64,000 nucleotides of DNA from Vanilla planifolia (lineage: Eukaryota; Streptophyta; Magnoliopsida; Asparagales; Orchidaceae), in contig CM043869.1 of assembly GCA_023846275.1 (NCBI GenBank), positions 21,992,237 to 22,056,236 on the forward strand, read 5' to 3'. Under the pieces are notes generated by a model. That model ran no database searches, was not told where the DNA came from, and saw only the letters and a list, made by a program, of their open reading frames with translations. Both the position numbers and the translations under genes were made by a program. Positions 22,640 through 34,409 of this stretch are shown piece after piece; position 1 is the first letter of the stretch; every line of letters begins with the position of its first letter.

Positions 22640-23250
22640 CTTGTTTCAACTCTTCATCTTTGTCTAATGGGAGCTATTGTGGCCTTGATGAGAATTTTTT
22701 TCCACTTATTGGATCTAATTTTCAATTGGTTGGATTAAAATTAATTATGATGTAGTTCAACAAGATGATCTCAATGTTGGAATTGGCATTAATATTTAAG
22801 AAGACACAAACAAGCTTATTATTATTATAAAAAAACTTGGGTTTTAAATGAAGATTTTGACTTGGAGATTGTTGCTAGTTTTAAAGCAATGAAACTCCTT
22901 AGAATGTTAATTCCTAATGTCCAAGCATCAGTGATCAAATAAGACTCTACTATAACCATTACTATGATGAACCAATAGCTTTTGTCTAAAGCAAATAGAA
23001 GTACCTACCATGGGTCTCTTGCATATGTTAAAGGTATGTCATCTTTCAAACTATGATACATAAAGTGATAAAGCAATAGTGCTATAGATTGGGTCACTTA
23101 TCACACACTTTTGCATTATTTTGATTGGATCTAAGGGATGTCCCTTCTTAGGCCACTTCAATTTTATCTTTTTACTATGATAATGTATGAAGCTCCTTAA
23201 GAAGAGTTTGCTGTTCGCTTCAACCATTGCTTTATCAAGGAAGCCAAAGG
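22640..23250 (+). pseudogene. LINE RNase H domain and 3' tail
   Basis: The first strand reads GWIKINYDVVQQ starting at 22,728, with the catalytic Asp kept. The helix reads FKAMKLL near 22,881, where Lys replaces the catalytic Glu. The DST box follows near 22,945. The domain end (DWVTYHTLL near 23,090) and the complete 3' tail follow, ending in TTTATCAAGGAAGCCAAAG at about 23,230-23,248. Confidence 0.82.
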
Positions 23251-23800
23251 GTGTTGCCTCTTATTGGACCACTCCTCCAATGGGTTGGATCAAATTCAAA
23301 TATGACATAGTTGTGTATTATGATTTCGTTACTAAAATTAGTATTTTTTGTATGAGATGGCATAAGTAAACTTATTACTATTATAGAAAAAGTTTTTGTT
23401 TAAAGTTAAACTTTTTCATGGAGATTATTTTATTGTTGAAGAAATTGAACTTCTTAAATTAGTACTTCTTAATTTCAAGTAGTGGTTATTAAAGCACATT
23501 CTGCTATAACAATTGTTGTATTGAACCTATTGTTTTTGTCTATAGCAAATAATAGTTACTACAAATGTATTATTACATATATTTAGGGTATGAAGTCCAT
23601 CAAACTTTCCCACAAAAGTGCCAAAGAAATAGTGATGTGCACTACAGCAATTGTCATGTGCTTCTGCTTGAATTTTTTGGGACTAGGGAATGCTCCTTCT
23701 CAAATCACTTCAACTATCTTTTTTATTGATTTTATGCATCAAGCTGCTGAAGAAAAGTATGATATTGGCTTCGACCATAATTTATCAAGTAACCCAAAGA
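23251..23800 (+). pseudogene. Short LINE copy holding only RNase H and the 3' tail
   Basis: Immediately after the previous 3' tail a second RNase H domain starts with PPMGWIKFKYD (GWIKFKYD at 23,283-23,306, Asp kept). EEIELL at about 23,438-23,455 keeps the catalytic Glu, but the DST box has become AHSA. The same 3' tail closes it at 23,781-23,800 (TTTATCAAGTAACCCAAAG). The unit of about 550 bp is a severely 5'-truncated LINE. It does not encode transposition functions. Confidence 0.8.
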
Positions 23801-24470
23801 GGGTTTACTTGGTGTAATAAGGAGGGGAATGTTTGTATCTATGAAGGATTGGGTAGCGCTTTCATGAATATTGATTTTATGTAAGCCTTCACAAGTATTA
23901 CAATGACACATCTTCCTCGCATCGACTCAGATCATAGCCTACTTCTTGCACAAATTAGACAATCCTTATTGGGTGAACTTCATAGAAGAAATTAGTTTGA
24001 AAATATCCTATTATCCTTTTCGTAGTCAACTAATGGTTTTTATGCAACTTTGGGGTTGGCTGTTTGAGGTAACCCTATGAATAACTTATCCAATAAATTT
24101 AGTAAGTAATTAAAAAATGGAATGAAAATAAACATGGTAGTTTTTTTACTAAGCATCATTAGTTGTAATACCAAATATAGAACCTTCAACTTAAGGAATC
24201 TATGAATGGCTTAACTGAGCTAAAATATCTTTTAGCACCACGTATTGCTTCCTATTAAATGTCATGGCTTTAGAAGAAGCATCTAGAGTAGCATGCAAGC
24301 TTCATTAGGCCACCCGTGGAGACCAATATGCATGTTATTTTCTTGACATCAACTACTTTGACATCAAGGACCAACTATATAATCAACTTCAAAATGAAAG
24401 TGGGGTAATGGTGGCATTCCCAATTGAGAAAAAAGACACTCTTATATAGTTTTTTTAGTAAGAAGTGTAG
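23801..24470 (+). pseudogene. 5'-truncated LINE: endonuclease from the F-T-W-C-N motif
   Basis: Directly after the 3' tail the sequence enters the endonuclease at its FTWCNKEGN motif. It continues through a Tyr-Glu-Gly-Leu-Gly helix (in place of E-R-L-D) and THLPRIDSDHSLLL near 23,910-23,945, which keeps the catalytic S-D-H intact. The linker follows with the M-A-L-E-E-A block near 24,265. The open frames at 23,590-23,817 and 23,690-23,884 are shadows that cross the junction and are not genes. Confidence 0.82.
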
Positions 24471-26089
24471 TTTTGGGCAATATGAGCCACTCTTCCCTTG
24501 AACTTTTGAGAATTATTAATAGTGATCAAGTAGCCATAGTTATGGCTCCAACCAATGAGGATGAGGTCAAAAGTGTGGCTTTATCCATGAAGAGAAATGA
24601 ATTCCATTCTATTAATAACATCTCTATTAAATTTGTGCTTAGTCATTGGAACATTGCAATGACCGATATTGTCATAATTATGGAACCATTCTTTAAAGAT
24701 AACTTCATGCCCAAATATTAGAAAAACAAGATGGCTATTTTATCCCTTAGTTTCTAGGTGCATCTAAACCTGAGAATTTTAGGACCATTAGCCTTCGTAA
24801 TGTGATTTGCAGAGCGGTAACAAAAATGTTGGTGGCTAGACTGATGATGGTGCTTCCTGATATTACTACTAGGGAAAAGTGGCTTTTGTACCAAGCCATT
24901 TTATATATATTAATATATTCTTAGCACACGAAATGGTTTCCTTTATGCACTTTTGTACTTCGAAAGAAGGTTAACTAGAAATTTCTGCTAGATATTCTAA
25001 AGTATTTGTAGTTCTAACTTTGTTCGTGTGATTGGAGGGATGCTGGTATTGTTACCCGAAGACTTATAATTATGCTTAGTGGTATCCATCTAAAGTGAAC
25101 AAAAGTAGCCAAGTGTCTTTGATTGGGATGTCTTCTCTAATTATACCTTTTTTTATAGTGTTTGAGTATCTCATATGTCTCATTCAGTACTAGCATAAGC
25201 ATGTTGTCTCATTGGGTTCAAACATTGGCCCATCTTGTCCTGTTATAACACATCTTTTATATGTTGATAACATCATGATTTATGCATTTACAATTTATGT
25301 CATAGGGAGGACCATTCATGATATTATGGAGTAGTATAGGCATCACTTAGGTGAGGTAGTGAATCTTAATGAATCAATACTATTATTCAACAAACGAATG
25401 AGATGCAAGCAAAGAAAGATGATAGTATGAAAATTATGTATATGTTAAGCTTCTTAATCAAAATATCTAAACATACCAATTGTAGCAACCAAACTACAAA
25501 AAAAAGACTCCAATTTCATCATTAATCATGTTGAAAACTATGTCAAGATGGATGACTAGGTCACTATAATTGGTGTGGTATATTGTCATGATAAACTCAG
25601 TGTTAGGTGCTATTATTGTGTATTAATTAGCTCACTCTTTATATCTAAGTAGCCTTATAATGGAGTTGGAGAAATTAATGCACCATTACCTTTGTAGTTA
25701 TTCAAATATTGTAGCATAATGCATTATGCCTATTAAGACATGGTAATTATTCCTAAGAAGTGTGAGTAGCTTAAAATCTAGAGTTTTTTTACCTGATAAA
25801 TAACATTGATTGCAAAATACTTAAGGTGAGTTATAGCTAAGGAAGACTTCTTTTTTAGTTTAGTACTTTAGGTCTAAGTACATTATGACAATAAATGCTT
25901 TCTTTTATGTCACACGGTGTATCACATACATGTAAGTTAATATTTTTGTTGGACAATTAGCTTGGCATCGATCTTATTGCTTCATGGCCATCCTATCTTA
26001 ACATGTAAGTAGACCGTACGATAGTTGTAGTAAAGTTTGTTAAGGAGCTTAGTGCAAGGGATTATAATAAAATATAGAATGTATTTGCA
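24471..26089 (+). pseudogene. LINE reverse transcriptase and connection
   Basis: An open frame at 24,473-24,721 covers the N-terminal fingers: PTNEDEVKSVALSMK (the P-x-x-x-E-I-K-x-A-V-x-x-M region), IKFVLSHWNI and FFKDNFMPKY. Next come FRTISLRNVICRAVTKML near 24,776-24,835 (typical F-R-P-I-S-L-C-N-V-I-Y-K) and the LA-REMVS segment. Motif C at 25,251-25,287 reads HLLYVDNIMIYA, with the second Asp changed to Asn. The connection (CGGLG-like, then YF-SKY) spans 25,720-26,000. This is the most complete domain series in the window. Confidence 0.88.
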
Positions 26090-26639
26090 TATTATTTGGT
26101 ATTTTAGAATTTACAACCCATTTGGGCTAAATCAAATGAAAAGGTTGTGTTGCACTTGTAATTATGTGATGAGAAGGAGTTGGACTGAATCACCACTTAC
26201 AACAATATGCATATAAGCCAAAATTATACTTGGAAGGAGATCACATTGATTTGGAAAGTATAGGTGTAGCCTCGGGTTAACATCTTCTTGTGGTGATTAA
26301 TGTCAAATCTTCTCCCTAGTCACTCTTTGGCTTGTGAAAAAGGGACTAAGACATTAGACTTTGTCTGTGAAGTTATATTGTCATTAAAGATTTGCAAAAT
26401 TGCTTGTGAGAGTGCCACAGTGTGAAATAATTTAAGTCTGTAGCCTTACCAATGATAGTTTCAAACTCAATGGTTTGAACGATAGAGATACCTCTTCAAT
26501 AGTTGAACTTCTCAACTGGATGTTTGTGATTGTGTGGTTGGATACTATTTCTCACATGATTAAGTTTTCTACTTTGACATTATTTCATCTTTGGCTTTAT
26601 AAGAATTTGTAGGAACATGAAAACAAGGTTCTCACTTCA
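26090..26639 (+). pseudogene. LINE zf-RVT-like region
   Basis: This is the third copy of the block seen at 20,040-20,590 and 22,060-22,639, continuous with the reverse transcriptase before it. FHLWLYKNLQEHENKV near 26,583-26,630 is the recurring L-W-x-x-x-N-L helix. Zinc ligands cannot be assigned with confidence. Confidence 0.65.
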
Positions 26640-27199
26640 ACTATAATCCAAATAAATTTTTGAATTATTGCATTTCTATTACTACTTGTTTTAGCTATCC
26701 AACTTGATCCAATGGGAGCTCCAACTATCTTGATGGACTATTTGTTATATCTTATTTGACTCCTTCATGAGTTGTGTTAAAATAAATTTTGACATAGCTA
26801 TGGAAATTGATCTCACTATTGGTTCTTAAGGCAAAGAAACCTTAGAATGTTACTTCTTAATATGCAAGTAGTAGTGATTGAATTAGACTTTGTTATAACT
26901 ATTATTATGGTCTCTTAGTCACTTTTCTCCAAAGAGATTTGAGGTTCCCATCCTAGTTCTATTACATATCTTGAGCATTTGCTGTCTTTCAAACGATCCC
27001 CCCAAAAGTGCCAAGGCAACGATTTCGCAAACTAGGTCACTTATCATGCATTATTGAATTATTTTTTTGGAACTAGGAATTACCTCATCTCAAACGACTT
27101 CAACTTGGTCTTCTTAATAATTTTATGTTTTAACATCTTTAAACAAAGCATGATGTAAGCTTCAATATTTTTTTATCAAGGAACCCAAAGACATAGACT
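26640..27199 (+). pseudogene. LINE RNase H domain and 3' tail
   Basis: The first strand reads CVKINFD at 26,773-26,793 with the catalytic Asp kept. The middle of the domain is shortened and the Glu helix is reduced to LRMLLLNMQ near 26,845. The IELDFVI box near 26,880 keeps an Asp. The tail ends in TTTATCAAGGAACCCAAAG at about 27,174-27,192, after which 5' sequence of the next full-length copy starts. Confidence 0.78.
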
Positions 27200-30005
27200 T
27201 GCAAAGGCATGCAAATGTGATGGATGGGTGTAGTGGATGTATAGGATGGTCTCGTATGTACTGAAGGTGGCATACAATTTGTTGGTCAAAGACATTGGTA
27301 GCTGAAGGAGGGGAAAAAATGATGGAAGATGGAGACAACATTAGTTAAGTTTGTTTTTGGCCAATGCTAGTTGCTCACTAAGAGGATAGTATGGGCATCT
27401 TAATGTTTTACTCTGGATCCAACAAATTTTGAAATAGACCTAGAATTCATAATCCTCTTGGTAAATAGTAAGGAGCACCAATCTATGGTGGGAAAAAATA
27501 TTCTAAGATTTAAAAAAAAAGAAAAAAATAAAGTGCAAATATCCTCATCGCAAATTACTAGTGATGATGTTTAGAGCCCAATTGGTGATTCTTCTAAGCC
27601 TAAGGGTGGACATTCTAGAATCTATGATTGCTTTGTGGTTTGAGCTCTAATGAACATTGGCGATGGAGGTTAGGGTAGTGCATGAAGGAATTTAATGTTA
27701 TTAATGGAAAACTCATTATTAGCCGAGCCTTGCTACAATGTGAATATGTTTGAGGATGACGGGGGTTCTTCTTTTATGGCTACATGGTGCATTAATAGTG
27801 GAATTACATAGGGAATTAGGGACATGCTACATAAAGGAAAAACTAATTTCACTAAATAAAGAACTTGGTTGGAATGAAAATACTAAATTATATATCCACT
27901 CACAAGAGAAATCTCCATGTCCCAAAGGTGTTGATGTGGGTGATTTATGTGGCTAGACATAAGGTTTGTGTCAAAATGTTGCAGTGTTCATGGAAGATAA
28001 TTCCTAGAATGACAAACTTGAATTGCTTCACCAAATTAAAGTTAGCTTTTAGGGTCGCTCAAAAAAGGTAGAATGAGAATTACTATTCTGACATTGATTG
28101 GAGGTCCTCTCATTAACTACTCATAGTGACCAACCAATTTAGATGTTAAGGTGCAAGCTCCAAAGGATAACCCTTTCATAACTAGTGATGAAATACATCT
28201 ATAAAAGAAATTGAGAGGATGACCATATAGCTATGCTATTGTTGAGATCACTTGTAAAGCATATTTTGGTTTTCTCATCGTTTTACTTTACTGTGAATAA
28301 TGGATACTACGACATGGTCAAATAGGGACAAAGAGGTTTTTGCACTATTACTTTTTCACTAGTTGCATGAGACTTACATGTCACAAATTTTTTGATGTAT
28401 TGGACAACTAACATTGGGAGTATTTTTTGATAAAGGATTAGTCTAGACAAGAGCATGATAACAACTGCAAGGAGGACGAAGCATGATGGTTTTATACTAG
28501 CAATTCTTATTACTAGCATTACAAATTTCTCCATTGTTCATAATAGATGTAAGGGTTATATAAGAAATAAAGTGGAAACGCAATTCTTGGGCCTATACTA
28601 AATGGAGTTTGGTTTGAGAAACTATGAGCTACTATGGATTTGAAGGTACGTTCTCAACATTTTTTATAAGAACAAGTCGAACAACTTAGTTGACTATTAT
28701 TATAAAAACAATTATAATCACTTCTCATATAGCAACAACTCTAACATGCCATAGAAGCATAAGAATTTGACCTTGAGAAACAACTTCATATAGTGGATCT
28801 GTATGATTTTTGTATAAATGTTTACATGCATGAGAGTTCCTACCTCAACCTTGACTTTTGAATATCTAAGGATGATGAATATGTCATCATCAACATTAGC
28901 ATGATTAGGGGATAGAGTCTTTGCTTTGTCTAAAATAATTTGCTCTTAAGAAAAATGTTAACACAGTAATCTTACTATTTATGATTTGATCTATAAAGTA
29001 TCAAAGGTGATTGGTTGAGAAGGCATTCATCATAGTATGCTAAATCTATATTTGGAAAGATGTTGCTTTACTTATTTACCTTTATAGTTAACATAGTTTT
29101 GGTGATGCATGCCTTTGCTTTCTCAACATCAGTTGATAGAGCCTCAAATAAGAATGTATAAATCAACCACTCTAGTTTGCAAAATGGGTGAATAGACAAT
29201 AATTTTCTCAAAGATGAGGGGGTTTACAAATCAAGTACTATTAAAAAATAGCATAGTGAGCACACCTTGCCTTGTGAGTGTGGAAACTATTTGATGTATT
29301 TTAAAATGGTGACCTATTGGCTATGAGTGCTCTAGATGTGACAGGATGTGTCTAGAGGCCACGTGAGCTAAATTTAGTCATACCTATTTTATTGGATGCT
29401 CTCATTTGTTCTGTTTGGACTCACTAATATGCAAGAAAGGAAGTAAAGTGCTTTATTAAATGCTACAACATGCTTGGGTGCTAGAATTTAACTTCTATTT
29501 CAAGTGTGGATTTGGAATACATTGTAATAAGATACAAGGGTTGGTGTAACTATGAATATAAAGTAATAGTATATGCAAATAATCTATTCAAAAGTTGTTG
29601 GTACATTCCCAAAAAAAGCGAAGAGTGCCTTAAAAGTGTAACTTATTGTAAAGTAGTTTAGGAAGTGGCATTATTAAGTTGTGGGTATGGAAGCTTACTA
29701 CATCAGATGGTTTTCAATTTTTTATTTGATTATTATTATGGTGGGATGGGTCATATGCTATGTTTTTTGATTGAGGGTGGAGTTGAGTTTCACATAGTTA
29801 GCTAGGTCAATATCTTATTAACAACGAACTATGAGAACTTAAGTTTGTAAAGCTTTTTGTATCAATATTATGTGGTTAATTTCATGAATTATCTCAGTTT
29901 TACATGCTATTCTAGTTTTATTATGCCTTTAAAATGCATATTTGCTTTGGATAGAGTGTTGCAAAGTGAATGGTTATTGTTTGGGGCACTGTATTTTTAC
30001 TAATA
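27200..30005 (+). mobile_element. LINE 5' region and ORF1-like sequence, second copy
   Basis: This is the counterpart of 386-4,190, placed between a LINE 3' tail and the next endonuclease start. The longest frames are 68 codons (27,750-27,956 and 27,865-28,071). The second aligns with the frame at 1,102-1,290 around V-I-Y-V, K-M-L and the L-x-L-A-F-R or R-L-A-L-R end. No known domain was recognised. At about 2.8 kb it is shorter than the first copy. Confidence 0.55.
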
Positions 30006-30009
30006 AATT

Positions 30010-30867
30010 ATGATTTCATTTGTAGAGTGGAATATGCATGAGAATAAAGACTTTAAATCCCATGGCCACTTGCAACATTTGTTAAGGAACAATAGGTTAT
30101 TCATAGTTGCTATGTTAGAAACTCATATGGAGACCTTTAATAGGTGTGAGATGGATGGACTTTTGGGTAGAAATAGGAATTACTTTGTTCAAACTTTCAT
30201 TGGGTTGTTTAGGGATAGTATAGTATTATAAGGGAATTAAATTTAACTTTAGATTATGGATTACTCCTCACAGGTGGTTACTATCTTTGTGAGATATGGC
30301 ATCTATGAGAATTGGTAGTGTTGTTCTATGTATGTATCAAAAGTCTATATAAACTACTGGCAAGATTACCATCAAATGAAAATACTATATAAGCTTGGTG
30401 GAAAGCTACTTGTTGTAAGGGCCTTTGATGTCATACTTACATAAGAAGATAACCAAAAGTGAAAAAATTTAGTAATGACCAAGCTAAGTATGTATTATCT
30501 AGCTTTATTCATGAATTGGATCTATTTAACTTGGGTTTTATTAAGAATTGGTTTACTTGGTGCAATAAAAAGGAGGGGAATGGTTGTATCATCAAAAGAT
30601 TGGATGGAGCTTTCTTGAGTTTCAACAATATGTAAGCCTTCTCGAGTACCACTATTACATATCTCCCATATATTGGCTTAAAGCACTACATATTACTTAC
30701 ATATCTTAGAAAATCTTTATTGGGCAAAACTAAAAAAAGAACCTAATTTGAAAGGGTCTGGTTATGCTTTCCTCAATCAACTAAGGTGGTGAATGTTTCT
30801 TAGAAAAGGACCATTAAAGGAAAACCTATGGATAGTCTATCCACTACATTTAGTAGTGCTTTAATAG
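30010..30867 (+). pseudogene. LINE endonuclease, N-terminal part in open frame
   Basis: The open frame 30,010-30,231 gives the clearest ORF2 start in the window: MISFVEWNMH, then NNRLFIVAMLETHMETFN, then GLLGRNRN. This matches the W-N-x-R-G strand and the L-x-E-T-K strand with its catalytic Glu. The late motifs follow at about 30,535-30,720 (NWFTWCNKK, RLDGAFLSFNN, LKHYILL in place of S-D-H-x-P-L-L). The copy is split by an insertion at 30,868. An ATG fits the expected start of ORF2. Confidence 0.85.
30849..30863 (+). repeat. Left flank of a probable target-site duplication
   Basis: TTTAGTAGTGCTTTA here and TTTAGATAGCATTA at 32,099-32,112 are two versions of a site that occurs once in the uninterrupted LINE copies (6,938 and 15,918). 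Confidence 0.6.
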
Positions 30868-32098
30868 TGTTAGGTCTCCTTTGTGTTTGATGAGTCAAGC
30901 ATTAAATCTTAGAATTTTATTCTAATGGGCTTATTTAGTGTTAAAAGGATATAATTTTAATGAACAAGCTATGCAACTTTTAGGATGGTGAGTTAGTGGT
31001 CTTCAAAGAACCATGGAGTGTTCAATATGTTTTAAGGATTACAGACATGTATACCAAGCTTTGATAAGTTTTTTTTATATAAAATAGAATTTTAGCTTGT
31101 TGATTTTAAGACACTATCCTTTTGCATCAATTCAAATAATCTAGATCTCATCCAACATGGTCAGATGTTTCGGATGAAATCTATCTTGATCTCATCATCT
31201 ATAACTCATTTGTCTACATAGCATTAGATCTAACAATCTATTTTTCTTATGATCAGATCCAACAACCATAGTCCATCTTTCATAATGACTTATTTTTTAG
31301 CCATTACATTAGCCATTTTGAAAAAATTATTTTAACATGTCTATAAAAGCTTTTAAGCTCTTTTGCTACATATTTTAAAATAGCTTATTTCACTTTCTAA
31401 TAGTTACAATCAAAATTTTTTTTTATAAATACCTAACCATTATAAATGAAATAACTAATAAATATAAATCAATCTTGAGATTTCAACAAAGTGCTCCTAA
31501 ATATTCTACTGTTGTAAATTCTTCTAGTAGTAACTACGAGTTCCACTTAAATCTTCAAATTTTTCTATCTAAGCCTTACACATCTAAACCATCAAATTCT
31601 CATTTCTCTTCATAAATTTAAGCTGTTTTTGCATTGTTCCATTAAACATAAACAATTCTACAGATTTAACAAAATTTTTTTCGTCTTGCTGTGTTTTTGT
31701 TTTTCTCTTGGGTTGCATTGCATAACATTTGTGAAAGTCCGAGATTAAGCTGTTAAAAGCCAAAGCTATAGTTGAACCTGAAAAAGCTAATAGGTTGAGG
31801 TGAACCTTAAGAAAAAAAATGTCAAGTTGTAGCCTTTTCTTAGTCGTATTTTTCTTATCTTTGGTTTGGGGTGGATGTTGATTCTAATTTTATTTGAACT
31901 ACCTTAAAATTTTGGTATCTCGTTTTATTTTTTATCTTCATTTTCTTATCATATTAAAGAAATAATATGTATATATATAATCAAACTTTTCTATAAACAT
32001 AAAATTATTTTTGAGAAACTAATATATTTAAAATAATAAAAATTATTTTTAAAACCATAATTCACTCCCTTGTTGTGAGATTTGTACATAGTTTTTAC
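30868..32098. mobile_element. 1.23-kb insertion inside a LINE linker, class unknown
   Basis: This sequence interrupts the LINE linker that is continuous in the other copies. It is T/A-rich and non-coding, begins TGTTAGGTCTCC and ends TTTGTACATAGTTTTTAC. A flanking direct repeat of about 14-15 bp is consistent with insertion by a LINE or SINE mechanism. The TG start would suit an LTR element, but no CA end and no 5-bp duplication is seen. The region 31,680-31,810 (TGCTGTGTTTTTG, CTGTTAAAAGCCAAAGC) holds its least AT-rich part. No protein domain was found. Confidence 0.55.
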
Positions 32099-32112
32099 TT
32101 TAGATAGCATTA
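32099..32112 (+). repeat. Right flank of a probable target-site duplication
   Basis: This is the partner of 30,849-30,863. After it LINE sequence resumes with GGGAAATGGAATG, as in the intact linker copies. Confidence 0.6.
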
Positions 32113-33929
32113 GGGAAATGGAATGTAACAAAACTTCATAACATTCTTTGTATCCTTATCAATAGGGTGAGCAAATCTTGGTGCTTCAACTTAAATAACA
32201 TTTGAGAAACTTAACTATGTCAAAACATGATATTTTAGCAAAATGTGTTGCTTCTTATCACACAACTATGGCTTTATAAGAAGCATGTTGGTGGTGATAT
32301 GCTAAACTTAATTAGGCTACCCTTGGGGACCAAAACATTCATTTTTCTAGGTGGCATCTACCTCTTCTCCAAAAGAAACTATGACGACAAACTTAAAAAT
32401 GATATTGAGGAACTAATGGCCTCCCCAAAATAAATTAAAGAAATTTTATCTAGCATTTCAATAAGAAGTGGTGTTGCCAAGTGTAGTGTGAGCCACCTCT
32501 AACCTTCCTAGCTTAGAGAACTATTGATAATGAATATGTGGCTACATCTGCATCTCCAACTAGTGATGATGGGATCATATTTTTTATGGTGATGTTTATC
32601 AAAAGAAATAAATCCCTTGGGATGGATGTCTTCTCATTTGAGTTTGTGCATGGTTAGCAAATGATCAGACAAATGGTCATTATTATAGTAGTAAAATAAT
32701 TCTTTAAAGATAGCTTTATTTCAAAAAGAGATAAAAACACAATGACATATATATCTCTAAAGCTCAAAGAGCATCCAAACTTGAGCAATTTGTTGTAGAG
32801 TAGTGACCAAAAGTTTGGTGGCTAGACTAAATGGAGGACATCTTGAGATCACTACTTAAGAACAAGTTGTTTTCGTGTTAAGACGTGGTATACCTAATAA
32901 TATTCTTTTGCAATAGGAAATCACTATCCTTTTGTGCCAATCTACTTTCAAAGAAAGATTGGTTGAGCTAAAATTCAATATGAATGAAGCCTATGTCTAG
33001 GTAAATTTGAAATTTGTGAGGTATATGGTTAAGCATTTATGGTTCATTACTCTTTGTTGTGATTGTATTAAGGCCCACTTTATTACATTAAGATTTGAGG
33101 TTATGTCTAAAGATATCCATCTACCATGGACCAAAGCAACTTATGGTCACAAATAAGGATGTCTTCTCTCACCATACCTCTTTACTATTTTGTCAAAGTA
33201 CTTCTCATGGCTTATTGAGAGTTAGCTTGATCATGCTACCACCATTTGGTTTAAGATTGACCATTTTTCCTCTATGATTACCTAACTCTTATATTTTTGA
33301 TGAAGTCATGATTTAAATGCTTATAACTATGAAGAAATTATAGAGTAGTATGGGCATCATTGTATCAGGTGACAAATTTAAACAAATCAAAAGTGTTATT
33401 TAGCAAGGTGATGCACTACATGTTTAAGAAGAGTATTGTAGAAAAACTACATATACATCAAGCAACTCAATCAAAGTATCTAACAATACCAATTGTAATA
33501 ACAAAACTTTAGAAAAAATGCTTCAATTTCATTTTTAATCATGTTGAAAACTATGATAAGATGGACAACAAGGTGATTATGATGTGCCATATTGTCATGA
33601 TTAACTTAATGTTTACTGTTATTCCTTCTTGTTACTTAACCCACACAATAATTCCTACTTATAGTATTCTGGAGTTGAAGAAATTATTCGTGTAATATGT
33701 TATGCCTATAAGGAAATGGTTACTCTATGTAAGGATTATGAAGGACTCAGTGTTCATTGTTTGTCAACTTGGTAATCAATGTTGATTGCAAACAACAATA
33801 GGTGATTTATTTCTCTGGAAGACTATTTGTTGGTTTAGTACCTCAAGTACAAATACTAATGGCAAATAATAATTTCTATTTTCCTCATAGCTCATCTCAT
33901 ACAAGTATGTTACACAAATTGTAACCCTT
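32113..33929 (+). pseudogene. LINE linker, reverse transcriptase and connection
   Basis: This is the continuation of the interrupted copy. The linker shows M-A-L-(E)-E-A at about 32,268-32,285. Motif A lies at about 32,971-33,010 with FNMNEAYV, where Asp-to-Asn substitution has removed a catalytic residue. Motif B follows (ATYGHK-GCLLSPYL, about 33,140-33,180). Motif C near 33,280-33,315 is frameshifted (LLYF then DEVMI). Later blocks align with 25,480-25,960, including the N-N-N-F-Y-F-P run near 33,866-33,886. Confidence 0.82.
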
Positions 33930-34409
33930 TGCACCACAAACAATGCAGTTTGGTGGAATGTTGTGGGTATTTTTTTCCTTTTTGTTGGATAATTGTCTTT
34001 GCATCCTTCCTATTACTACTTCACCAATCTATCTTAACATAGATGTGGAGAATCCAAAATTTCTAGCAAAGCTGCTCAATGGGTATGGGGTTTGGAATCA
34101 CAAAAAGTTTCAAAAATTATTCTTGGCTAATTTGCCATTTTATATTCTATATTGTCCTTGGGCTAAATTTGTGGGAATAACTATAGGGACATCAGTTCCT
34201 TTTTTGAGCTCCTTCACTAAATATCTATGATTGCATGAGTGGCTATAACTTCCAAAGTAGTCAACTATGCTACTTTATCATTAGTCCTCCTTTAGTGTGC
34301 TAAGAATTTTTAGGGACATACGGAAAAGGTATTCAACTCAGCTATACTGCAAAGGAACATTCACATTATAACTACTAGTTGGTAAAACTTTGCAATCACA
34401 TCAAAAAAG
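33930..34409 (+). pseudogene. LINE connection region, open frame retained
   Basis: An open frame at 33,943-34,230 (95 codons) reads FLLDNCLCILPITTSP, then FLAKLLNGYGVWNHKKFQKLF, then YCPWAKFVGI. It matches the region between reverse transcriptase and zf-RVT in plant L1 ORF2, which runs L-G-x-G-x-S-x-x-F-W, then L-x-x-x-x-G-x-W-N, then I-x-x-L. It aligns with 21,930-22,020. The normal zf-RVT block after it is mostly deleted, since RNase H sequence starts by about 34,410. Confidence 0.7.

Noticed and set aside
23590-23884. Two overlapping open frames as a small gene
   Set aside because: They cross the junction between a LINE 3' tail and the next endonuclease and have no independent support.
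33943-34230. 95-codon open frame as a possible host gene
   Set aside because: It aligns with the connection region of the other LINE copies and sits in the right place between reverse transcriptase and RNase H.
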